A stretch of DNA of 44,730 nt, from assembly GCA_026710545.1 (NCBI GenBank), contig JAPOQU010000041.1, positions 1-44,730 on the forward strand, written 5' to 3'. The translations under genes were made by a program, and so were the position numbers. Source of the DNA: Gammaproteobacteria bacterium (GTDB lineage: Bacteria; Pseudomonadota; Gammaproteobacteria; Eutrophobiales; Eutrophobiaceae). The notes under the pieces were generated by a model that did not search any database, was not told the origin of the DNA, and saw nothing but the letters and a program-made list of their open reading frames with translations. This document shows, one piece after another, positions 1 to 7,409 of the stretch. The first letter of the stretch is position 1; each line of letters opens with the position of its first letter.

Positions 1-1068
1 CGTAAGCGGCTTGGGGGGATAACCGGGGCTCGATACCTCAAGACGATCCCGAAAAATTTCAAGCCGAATTTTCCGCGAGGTATCTTCATAATTGCGGTGT
101 GCAAATGCATTCACCAATGCCTCGCGCACGGCACGGTGCGGATACTCGTTGAGCTCAACATTATTGATTCCCACAACCCGTGTCGGATGCGCCGTGTTGC
201 TGTCTACAAATTGAAGGAGTTCCTCAATGACGCGTGTAATGGGACCGCTGAATTTCGCCTGCGCCATTGGTTTAGCGGTTACTCTCGTATCCCTGTAGGC
301 ATCCGCCAGGACTTGACATTGCGCATACATCTGCCAGGGATTATTACCGAGAAACACGATGCCTGCAGCGGTGGGTTGCAGGTTCGCCGTGTCACTGTCG
401 CGCCAAAGCAAACCCCTCACCCGAAAGACGGGCGACATTGTCGCCATGTTCATTGATTTGGCGAATTTTTCTGTGAGTCCCGCGTACAACTCCCGTGCGG
501 CCTGAATATCCAAATCCGTTAGTGAGAGGTCTTCCTGCTGTGTGGTTTCAAAGGCGGAAGCGGCTTCAATGGTGTCTTCACTGCTTTCCTCCTGGCTTGC
601 TTGCGGCTCAATTCCAAACTCATCTTTCAGCACCTGTATCAACCAGCCAGCCACTTCTTTCTTCAAATCAATCCGGTCTATGAATCGTTTGTAGGTGAAA
701 CCATCGTTTTTGATTGTTTTAAAGAACGCTTGCGTTCGCGGATCTCTGCCGCTGTCATGCCTCCCCTTGAGCAGGGTCAGTGTCGGGATACCCATCGAAC
801 ATGCAAGGTCATATTCTTCATGGGTGGCTGACGTGGTAACGCCGTCGGGAGCATATTCCCGATCAAGCATGAGTATGTAGACCTGACAGGTCTTGAGTGT
901 CTTCAGATACGGCTTTTTTGTGGGACGAGGGGGTGGGGAAAGCTGTTCGAAGAGAACGGGTTCAACATAATCCTTTAACGTCGGATCGGTGGTCAATAAC
1001 GAGAACAATGCGAGCCGCTCCGGTTCAAGCTCTTTCTGTACCGAACTTATGAATACTCGAACCGTCAT
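1..1068 (-). CDS. DUF4062 + ATP-binding (HATPase_c_4-like) protein, partial
   Basis: An open frame of 356 codons runs from ATG 1068 to the window edge without a stop, so the C-terminus is missing. The N-terminus (residues 1-110) begins MTVRVFISSVQKELEPER, the hallmark of DUF4062, a TIR/SLOG-like N-terminal domain common in prokaryotic defence and STAND proteins. Near residues 308-330 the motif EYPHRAVREALVNAFAHRNY is the N-box-type ATP-binding signature of AlbA_2/HATPase_c_4 proteins, formerly annotated as RecG-like or transcriptional regulators. A purine-rich GGGGTGG lies just upstream of the ATG. The mini-ORF 12 bp upstream resembles an HsdM tail, which fits type I restriction loci where such ATP-binding proteins sit between hsdM and hsdS; that context is inference. 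Family assignment is fairly safe, but the biochemical role is unknown. Confidence 0.85.
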   Translation of the reverse strand, partial: MTVRVFISSVQKELEPERLALFSLLTTDPTLKDYVEPVLFEQLSPPPRPTKKPYLKTLKTCQVYILMLDREYAPDGVTTSATHEEYDLACSMGIPTLTLLKGRHDSGRDPRTQAFFKTIKNDGFTYKRFIDRIDLKKEVAGWLIQVLKDEFGIEPQASQEESSEDTIEAASAFETTQQEDLSLTDLDIQAARELYAGLTEKFAKSMNMATMSPVFRVRGLLWRDSDTANLQPTAAGIVFLGNNPWQMYAQCQVLADAYRDTRVTAKPMAQAKFSGPITRVIEELLQFVDSNTAHPTRVVGINNVELNEYPHRAVREALVNAFAHRNYEDTSRKIRLEIFRDRLEVSSPGYPPKPLT

Positions 1069-1080
1069 CTATTCCACCCC

Positions 1081-1194
1081 CTACCCCAAGACCTCCAGGT
1101 TTTTCTTGATGATGGCTTCGAGCCTGTCGGCTTCGGCAAACTGCTCGTATAACGTGGCTGAAAGTTTGGCCATCTTCTCCTCGTTTGTTCCCAT
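1081..1194 (-). CDS. Mini-ORF resembling the C-terminal tail of type I methylase HsdM (possible remnant)
   Basis: A 37-codon ORF starts at ATG 1194, directly after an in-frame TGA, and stops 12 bp before the DUF4062 gene. Its helical sequence (YEQFAEADRLEAIIKKNLEVLG) closely resembles the extreme C-terminus of type I restriction M subunits, which typically end in a stretch like ANLKELGYG. It may be the surviving tail of a deleted or frameshifted hsdM, or a small gene translated with the downstream one. The 240 bp upstream hold no convincing methylase. Alternative: a chance ORF. Confidence 0.4.
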   Translation of the reverse strand: MGTNEEKMAKLSATLYEQFAEADRLEAIIKKNLEVLG

Positions 1195-1435
1195 TCAGTC
1201 TATCAGCCACCTGCTTCTGTAATTTCCTCTTAAAAGTCCCTTTTTGCTATCAAAATCGAGGTTCTAAGATTTACCCGGTCTGTTTACGGCATCACTCACC
1301 TGATTCACTACGGTTCGTTTAAGCAGCGCTTGATACTTCCGCTTAAAACCCTGTTTTAACGCATGAAAACCACAGTTTACGCCCAGGGGAACAGGTGTCT
1401 TGCGATCGTTTATCTTTATTATTCAACAGATTGCA

Positions 1436-2821
1436 TCAGGGTGGACTGGTCTGACCCCGCTCTTCCCGACCACTCTTCCCGACATCCTTTAAATCTTGAT
1501 TTTCGGAATGATTATCTTTCTCAATTTTGGGAGTGGATGGAATGTATACCTTCAGGTTCTGAATGACTGCCCTATAGAACTCTTCCGTATTCTCCCCTAT
1601 GGATGAGAATACCTCAGATTTCTTTCTTGCAATATCAGTACTCCATTCAATTCTGAAAAACCTGATACCAATATCACTTCCGATGTTATCCGCCTGAATG
1701 GCATTTTCGATGTTTTTTCTATCTTCGATAGCATCTGAAACATTAATTTCTGTATGAATGTTTCTGAATTTCCATTCAACAACCAATAACAAGCCAGGCA
1801 ATGGTTCCTTTATGTTTTTCAATTGTTCGTTACGTAGCCAGATTATTTGTTTGCGCCTATCTTTATCTTCAGGCGGCTTTAAGCTGACTGAAAACAAAAT
1901 CTTTCTGGATTCCAGATTGAATGTCACATCAATCGGGGCGGCAGCATGAGAAATTTGAATTGAAGATGACATATGACCTTCGTTGAGACACTCGTCAATC
2001 AGCCTTTTTATATACACAGATGAATCTTTCTGTTCCTTCAATTTCAACCTGATATCAACATTTCCGCCCAGTTTTGCGCGTAGCCTGAATGTCTGGATAC
2101 GCAGGAAACCAACCCAATCCTGCACAAATTGCTCTAACTTATCTCTGGATGATTTAAGTCTCTTGGTAGATGCAGCCTTTAGAATATCCTGCCAATAGTC
2201 ACCAACAACGTGGTCAGACATGATCTTGGCTTTCGGATTCAGCAGATATCTGGCCCACTCTTTTAATATATATTGCTGTTCGGCATCTTCTACACTGTCC
2301 TGTCGAATTAGCAATTGTGCTTCTCGCAGTAAACGCTCCCAGGATAAGTGTATGATGCAAATTCTACTGCCACGGTACTTTACATTCAGCGGCGGTCGAT
2401 TGTTTGTTTGTGCTGGTTGATTGCTGACTGTGATAATTGCGTTGAAATCATTATCGCGAGCCAAATCCAGATATTTTTCGAATTGCTTTTGTTCCAGTTT
2501 ACTTGTGCCCGTTTTAACTTCCAATAAAGCTACCCATGTATCCTTTCCCCGGCTAGAGACGATTACGCCGTCAAGCCTTGAATCCGCTTGATCCTGGTTG
2601 CTTTTTTCAAGAACCACTTCAGCATAACATTCGACCCTTCTTGTCTTTCCCGAAGGACCATCAGCAAGTTTAACTATTGCCTGGGAGAACTCTCTTACAG
2701 AGCGCATTGTGGATAATAAAGCCGAAGTTGCTCTCATTTCAGATTCGGCTGCTTTGATAACAGGAAATAATCTTGCTTCTCTATCCTCAGTTAAGATTTC
2801 ATTTAATTTAGCGATTTTCAC
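1436..2821 (-). CDS. Hypothetical protein with PD-(D/E)XK nuclease-like motif
   Basis: A 461-aa protein starts at GTG 2821 (MKIAKLNEIL). Residues 80-135 carry a restriction-endonuclease-like core: RLDGVIV (D84), a short loop, then ALLEVKTG (E101, K103) followed by a helix with QFEKYLDLAR, consistent with the D-ExK pattern of PD-(D/E)XK nucleases. The remainder is mixed alpha/beta with no recognised domain. Codon usage is clearly more AT-rich than the metabolic genes to the right, which suggests acquisition. It lies upstream, in transcription order, of the DUF4062 gene with about 240 bp between them, so a shared defence island is plausible but unproven. The C-terminal dozen residues are encoded by a repeat. 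Alternative: a non-catalytic member of the fold. Confidence 0.6.
   Translation of the reverse strand: MKIAKLNEILTEDREARLFPVIKAAESEMRATSALLSTMRSVREFSQAIVKLADGPSGKTRRVECYAEVVLEKSNQDQADSRLDGVIVSSRGKDTWVALLEVKTGTSKLEQKQFEKYLDLARDNDFNAIITVSNQPAQTNNRPPLNVKYRGSRICIIHLSWERLLREAQLLIRQDSVEDAEQQYILKEWARYLLNPKAKIMSDHVVGDYWQDILKAASTKRLKSSRDKLEQFVQDWVGFLRIQTFRLRAKLGGNVDIRLKLKEQKDSSVYIKRLIDECLNEGHMSSSIQISHAAAPIDVTFNLESRKILFSVSLKPPEDKDRRKQIIWLRNEQLKNIKEPLPGLLLVVEWKFRNIHTEINVSDAIEDRKNIENAIQADNIGSDIGIRFFRIEWSTDIARKKSEVFSSIGENTEEFYRAVIQNLKVYIPSTPKIEKDNHSENQDLKDVGKSGREERGQTSPP
1443..1458 (+). repeat. REP-like motif copy 1 (GGACTGGTCTGACCCC)
   Basis: The core GGWSTGGTCYGACCCC recurs at 2983 and 4194 in the same orientation. 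This copy overlaps the last codons of the 461-aa gene, whose terminal residues GREERGQTSPP are probably encoded by repeat sequence rather than by the ancestral gene. The motif resembles the GGGGTCAGA-type REP sequences associated with REP-associated tyrosine transposases; no such transposase is present here. Confidence 0.5.
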
Positions 2822-2982
2822 AATTTTAACTTGTAGGCATTTAGGTTTTCTGGGCAGTTTAAATCATGATATCAATATTCAGGATGTTTCACATTAATCC
2901 GGGAGTCTGCAGTAAGAACTGGATTCTCCGTTCCTGAGTTGGTGCGTCGAATCCCGGCATCCTGCCTATCCCTCCCTGGGAC

Positions 2983-3002
2983 GGAGTGGTCCGACCCCAT
3001 AT
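2983..3002 (+). repeat. REP-like motif copy 2
   Basis: GGAGTGGTCCGACCCCATAT matches the 4194 copy at 18 of 20 positions. It sits 17 bp beyond the 3' end of the minus-strand hydrolase gene, so its reverse complement follows that stop codon. Confidence 0.55.
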
Positions 3003-3018
3003 CTTGCTTAGCAAACAC

Positions 3019-4098
3019 TTATCCTTCATTTGTAGTTAACAAAGGCTTAATACCCAACAGTGCATCTCTAAACAGCGCTCGATTTCTGAGAATGGCCAAA
3101 TGTCCGGCATCGTCCAGGATAATCATTTTCTTTTCCGGAGCAGAGATAGATTCGTAGTAGTGTCGAACCATTGCGGTCGGAGACAGTTTGTCCTCACTAC
3201 CCTGAATAAATATAACCGGAATGTCAAAGTCCGTTCCAAGTCCGGGAACATCTTCATCAAGCATTGGTTCCATCATTAAATCCTGCGAAAATGCAATGCC
3301 CTCCCGGACTGATCGATCAGTCAAAACAAATAACCTGAAAAAGGCCCAGATGGCAGCCAGTGTGTTAGCACGACCGGGTTCCGACGGTGCTACGGCATCG
3401 AAGGCATTCGCCCATCGAATAGGAATCATGTAGTCATTAACCCTGCTGTATGGTGGAGGTCCGGCAGCCTCCAATTCCTCAACTGACTGCTCATTTCCCG
3501 CCTCACGAGCCATATCGAGGATCGACGGATATTCCAGTTCCATCGCTTCCCTGAGATTGACGACCTGCCCGGTGCCGATATAGGCTGAAAAGAGGTCCGG
3601 CCGCATGAGTGCCATGCGTACCCCAAGTATCGACCCCCAGGAATGTCCCATAATCACAATCCTGTCGACACCAAGATGTTGTTTTAGAAACTCGGCAAGC
3701 TCCACCCCATCAGCAGCCATCCGCTCTATAGTCATCGTCGGGGCGATGGATGGACCAGTGAATGCGTAGGATTTGCCCTCTCCACGCTGGTCCCACATGA
3801 CCACGGTAAAATCCTTTTCCAACGGCACATGGAAGAACGTTTGCGGAATGGTGGAAAATCCCGGCCCACCGTTCAGCCACAAAATGACGGGGTTATTCCT
3901 GTCTCTGCCTCTTATCTGGATCCATTGTTGCGTGCCGCCAATGGTTTCATACATCCCTTCATTGATACCGGCAGAAATATCAACTTCCATTACCTTGTCG
4001 TAACGATACGAGCAATACGCCAGGAAGATGGCTGTCAATACAACGATAAATGACAGGAGGATTGCAACTAAGAGAACTTGCTTCTTTCCAACACGCAT
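3019..4098 (-). CDS. Membrane-anchored alpha/beta hydrolase, proline iminopeptidase-like (peptidase S33 family)
   Basis: A 359-aa protein; ATG 4098 is preferred over the in-frame TTG 4104. Residues 6-28 form one hydrophobic segment (VLLVAILLSFIVVLTAIFLAY), an uncleaved anchor or signal. The hydrolase fold follows: oxyanion motif NGGPG at 76-80, MWDQRGEGKS around 101-110, nucleophile elbow GHSWGS with Ser153, Asp303 in QGSEDKLSP and His333 in DDAGH, a complete Ser-Asp-His triad. S33 members cleave N-terminal proline or act on amides and esters, so the substrate here is unknown. It lies 115 bp downstream of the quinoprotein gene on the same strand, separated by a REP-like repeat. Enzyme class is confident; peptidase activity is not. 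Confidence 0.85.
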   Translation of the reverse strand: MRVGKKQVLLVAILLSFIVVLTAIFLAYCSYRYDKVMEVDISAGINEGMYETIGGTQQWIQIRGRDRNNPVILWLNGGPGFSTIPQTFFHVPLEKDFTVVMWDQRGEGKSYAFTGPSIAPTMTIERMAADGVELAEFLKQHLGVDRIVIMGHSWGSILGVRMALMRPDLFSAYIGTGQVVNLREAMELEYPSILDMAREAGNEQSVEELEAAGPPPYSRVNDYMIPIRWANAFDAVAPSEPGRANTLAAIWAFFRLFVLTDRSVREGIAFSQDLMMEPMLDEDVPGLGTDFDIPVIFIQGSEDKLSPTAMVRHYYESISAPEKKMIILDDAGHLAILRNRALFRDALLGIKPLLTTNEG

Positions 4099-4193
4099 TA
4101 TCAATCCCAGCCTTTATGAAAACTGCAGTCTAAGCCTATTTAGCGCGTCTTTCATGACATTTTCTATTTATTATCAATAAGTTATAGAGAGGC

Positions 4194-4213
4194 GGAATGG
4201 TCCGACCCTATAT
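4194..4213 (+). repeat. REP-like motif copy 3
   Basis: GGAATGGTCCGACCCTATAT abuts the stop of the quinoprotein dehydrogenase gene. With the copies at 1443 and 2983 it means three consecutive minus-strand genes each end at the same motif in the same orientation. Confidence 0.55.
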
Positions 4214-6159
4214 CAATCTGCAGCTAAGGCATAACCCAGCACATAGTCACCCCTGACACTGGGGACCTCACCGTGCCCCCCCGAGACCACGGCTATGTAT
4301 TGCCTGCCGTTAACCTGGTAGGTTATGGGCGTTGTCATGGTGGTCGCCGGCAACTTGTCACGCCATAACTCTTCTCCGGTCTCTATATCAAAGGCTCGAA
4401 AAACCTGGTCCATTGTCGCGGCGATAAAGATCAGGCCGCTGGCGGTGATGATCGGACCTCCGATGTTCGGCACACCCAGGTTCCAGGGGATCGGCAGGGG
4501 AAGATGGTCCTCGATGGAACCTAACGGGACATCCCACTTGATCGTACCTTCGGCAAGGTCCAGCGCGGTCAGGCCGCCCCAGGGCGGTGTGTTACAGGGC
4601 GCCCCCCAGGGAGATACGAACAGCTGGTCCTTGATCGCGTACGGCGTCCCGTGCATTTTTTCCGCGGGGCCATAGTGAAAGTCATCACCTTTCGTGTCTT
4701 TATCGGCTTCCTCTATGGGCACCAGTTTGGAAACCTTCATGACCCGGCTGGTGTTGATGATCATCAGGCCGCGTTCAGGGTCAAAGGCCGGGCCGCCCCA
4801 GTTGGCGCCGCCGCCGGTCCAGGGGCTGATCACGCTCCCCTCCAGGCTTGGTGGCGTATACATATCTCCGTAACGCAGTGTTTCCAGCATCTCGCGGCAC
4901 TTGCCCTTGTCCCAGAAGGTGAATCCCCACATATCGTCCGGCGTTACCGTGGGTTTGATCAAAGGCGGCGGTTTGACCGGGAACGGTTGTGTCGGGGAGT
5001 ACCATTCGCCCGGGACATCGCCCTGGGGCACCGGCCGTTCTTCAATGGGGAAAAACGGCTCTCCGGTTTCACGGTGAAAAACAAAAATCAAGCCCTGCTT
5101 GGTGTTCTGCACCACGACCGGCACCATCTCCCCGTCACGGGGCAGATCAACCAGCAGGGGTTGGGGCGCAAGGTCGTAGTCCCAGATCGTGTGATGCAGG
5201 ATTTGATAGTGCCAGATCATTTCACCGGTACTGGCTCTCAATGCCACCAGTGAATTTGCGTATTCGTTATTGCCCGGCCGCGTACCACCGTAATTATCCG
5301 GCGCGGGCGTCGAGACCGGCAGGAACACCATGTCCCGCCCCTCATCCGCGGCCATGTTGGACCAGACGTTGGCGCTGCCGTTTACCAGGGCGCTGTTATT
5401 ACCCCAGGTAGCAAAGGCCGGGTCCGCTGCCGACCTGGGGATCGGTTCGAACTCCCACAGCTTTTCCCCGGTTTTTGCCGACAGGGCCTGTACCTTGCCG
5501 CTGGGCGTATCGATACGCTGGTTGTCGCCGATCGTCGAGCCCAGTATGGTAACACCGTTAACCACGATGGGTGGAAACGCGTACTGAACCTCACCACGGT
5601 ACAGTTCGGGTTTGCTCGGCGGCAAGTCCACGACGCCGCCATCACCGAATTCCGCACAGCGTTTTCCTGTTTTCGCATCGATTGCGAACATGCGCAGATC
5701 ATTGGTGCCGAACAGCAGGCGTTCATGGCACGGCTCTTCATCAGTGCTGCTTTCATCCCGCCAGTAAGCCACTCCACGGCAACCGTAGGTAGTGGGCTCC
5801 ACCAGGTCCAGGGGGATATCGGGGTCAAATACCCAGCGTTCATTTCCGTTGGCCGGGTCCAGAGCGATAATGCGGTTAAACGGGGTGCAGATGACTAAAT
5901 TACCGGCAACCAGCAGGGGAATGCTTTGATCCTTGCTCTGTTCAAATGCTTTTTCGCCGCGCCGCTCTTTCTCCCCGGTGCGGTAACGCCAGGCAACTTC
6001 CAGGTCATCAACGTTATCCGGAGTAATCTGTTCCAGTGATGAATAACGCGTCCCCAGCTTGTCGCCGCTGTGTACGGGCCAGTCATCTGCAAACGCCCGG
6101 TTTGAACTGCCCAGAATAACGACTGCCAACAACCCCCAGGTACGAATACCAATATGCAT
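4213..6159 (-). CDS. PQQ-dependent dehydrogenase (quinoprotein glucose dehydrogenase-like), periplasmic
   Basis: A 648-aa protein with a cleavable signal peptide (MHIGIRTWGLLAVVILGSSNRAFA) and RBS GGGGGAAAG before ATG 6159. The body is a beta-propeller with repeated W-type blades and the membrane-GDH-like block HHTIWDYDLAPQPLLVD, then VVVQNTKQGLIFVFHRETG, and near the C-terminus MTTPITYQVNGRQYIAVVSGGHG. These are characteristic of PQQ-dependent dehydrogenases related to the soluble part of membrane glucose dehydrogenase. No CxxCH haem motif and no N-terminal five-helix membrane domain are present, so electrons must pass to a separate acceptor. The TRAP binding-protein gene ends up 70 bp upstream on the same strand, suggesting cotranscription. 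The oxidised alcohol or sugar is unknown. Confidence 0.9.
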   Translation of the reverse strand: MHIGIRTWGLLAVVILGSSNRAFADDWPVHSGDKLGTRYSSLEQITPDNVDDLEVAWRYRTGEKERRGEKAFEQSKDQSIPLLVAGNLVICTPFNRIIALDPANGNERWVFDPDIPLDLVEPTTYGCRGVAYWRDESSTDEEPCHERLLFGTNDLRMFAIDAKTGKRCAEFGDGGVVDLPPSKPELYRGEVQYAFPPIVVNGVTILGSTIGDNQRIDTPSGKVQALSAKTGEKLWEFEPIPRSAADPAFATWGNNSALVNGSANVWSNMAADEGRDMVFLPVSTPAPDNYGGTRPGNNEYANSLVALRASTGEMIWHYQILHHTIWDYDLAPQPLLVDLPRDGEMVPVVVQNTKQGLIFVFHRETGEPFFPIEERPVPQGDVPGEWYSPTQPFPVKPPPLIKPTVTPDDMWGFTFWDKGKCREMLETLRYGDMYTPPSLEGSVISPWTGGGANWGGPAFDPERGLMIINTSRVMKVSKLVPIEEADKDTKGDDFHYGPAEKMHGTPYAIKDQLFVSPWGAPCNTPPWGGLTALDLAEGTIKWDVPLGSIEDHLPLPIPWNLGVPNIGGPIITASGLIFIAATMDQVFRAFDIETGEELWRDKLPATTMTTPITYQVNGRQYIAVVSGGHGEVPSVRGDYVLGYALAAD

Positions 6160-6228
6160 GACTTTCCCCCGATGCTGGATTAACTTGACCGGTAACGGAT
6201 AATTCTGTTTGCCTGTCTCTTTGTTTGT

Positions 6229-7272
6229 CTAACGTTCAAATGCCTGTATCTCATGCCAGCGGTTGACTTTCGTACTGAAAGCCCGGATCGAATCATAGGC
6301 TTCCCTGAAATACGGATCTTTCGCTGCTTCTTCCTCAAGTACTACCTGTGACGTTTCCCGCAACACGTCCAACACTTCATCAGGAAAACGCCTGATCTTC
6401 ACGCCGTGTTTTTCAAATTTGCTGAGAAAGTCGGACTGGGGAACGGCCCCGTTGGTGTAACTCCATAAAAAGTTGACCTTGCACGCGGTTTCAAACATCA
6501 ACTGTTCCTGCTCTGAGTATTCTTCCCAGACATTTCTGTTAATCACCAGGGTATTCAGACTGGTCGGTTGGTGCCAGCCGGGGAAATAATAGTATTTGGC
6601 GATCCTGGGAAACCCCAGCGCGTCATCAATTTGAGGCAGGGCATACTCGGTGGCCTCGATGCGGCCGCGCTCCAGCGCCAGGTAGACCTCGCCGCCGGGG
6701 ATAAGCTGTGTGGATGCGCCGACCCTGTTGAGTATCTTTCCGCCCAATCCGGAAATGCGCATTTTCAAACCGCGAAAATCCTCGATTGAATTGATTTCCT
6801 TGTTAAACCAGCCGCCCGCTTCCTGCGGCGTCATGTGGCAAGGTATGGCCCACAGGTCGTGCCTGTCATAGGCCTTTTGCAGGATCTCCCTGCCACCACC
6901 TGTATATAACCATGAAATATACACGTCCGGCGGCGGCCCGAACGGCATCGAGCCGATAATACCGGTAACCGGCACCTTGTTCGCCCAGTAGCCGATCCAG
7001 TCCCAGCCTGCCGCTACCGCGTTGGCGCTGACCGCATCGAACACTTCGAAGGCAGGGACAATCTCCCCGGCTCCGTAAATATCCAGTTTCAGCCTGCCCG
7101 AGGATATTTCCTGTAATGTTTCGTTCAGGCGATGTGCGCTTTCCCCCTGGAATGCCAGGTCCCGGGGAAACGTACTGTGCACTTCCAGGACTGCCGGACC
7201 GGCCGCGAAAATACCTGTATGCGTAAAGAAAAGGAATAATGCTAACGACAGGACCCTGACAGGTTTACTCAT
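6229..7272 (-). CDS. TRAP transporter solute-binding protein (DctP family), orphan
   Basis: A 347-aa protein; ATG 7272 (MSKPVRVLSLALFLFF) is preferred over the in-frame TTG two codons upstream. A signal peptide ends near THTGIFA-AGPA. The mature part has DctP landmarks: FRGLKMRISGLGGKIL, the GGEVYLALERGRIEATEY block containing the region around the conserved ligand-binding arginine, and a C-terminal helix. The family captures organic and keto acids in the periplasm for TRAP importers. No DctQ or DctM membrane gene is present in the window, so either the permease lies elsewhere or the protein serves another purpose. It is divergent from the tannase-family gene with about 137 bp between the starts. 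Confidence 0.9.
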   Translation of the reverse strand: MSKPVRVLSLALFLFFTHTGIFAAGPAVLEVHSTFPRDLAFQGESAHRLNETLQEISSGRLKLDIYGAGEIVPAFEVFDAVSANAVAAGWDWIGYWANKVPVTGIIGSMPFGPPPDVYISWLYTGGGREILQKAYDRHDLWAIPCHMTPQEAGGWFNKEINSIEDFRGLKMRISGLGGKILNRVGASTQLIPGGEVYLALERGRIEATEYALPQIDDALGFPRIAKYYYFPGWHQPTSLNTLVINRNVWEEYSEQEQLMFETACKVNFLWSYTNGAVPQSDFLSKFEKHGVKIRRFPDEVLDVLRETSQVVLEEEAAKDPYFREAYDSIRAFSTKVNRWHEIQAFER

Positions 7273-7336
7273 GACCAAGTTTGTCCCGCTGGTGGTATCA
7301 ACAATCGGTTAATTGCCAGAATTGGGGGATAAGCAT

Positions 7337-7354
7337 ACAGTATACAGTAATATC
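7337..7354 (+). promoter_or_regulatory. Candidate operator, GTATAC-centred, copy 1
   Basis: ACAGTATACAGTAATATC lies in the divergent region between the TRAP binding-protein and tannase genes. It matches ACAGTATACATAATATC at 12055 except for one inserted base. GTATAC is the palindromic core of several FadR/VanR-type GntR operators, so a GntR-family regulator is a reasonable guess, but none is encoded in the window. Confidence 0.4.
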
Positions 7355-7409
7355 CCTGCACCAAACAGGCGGCTGACCGACCCGGACATACTGAACAAGG
7401 ATACACTCC

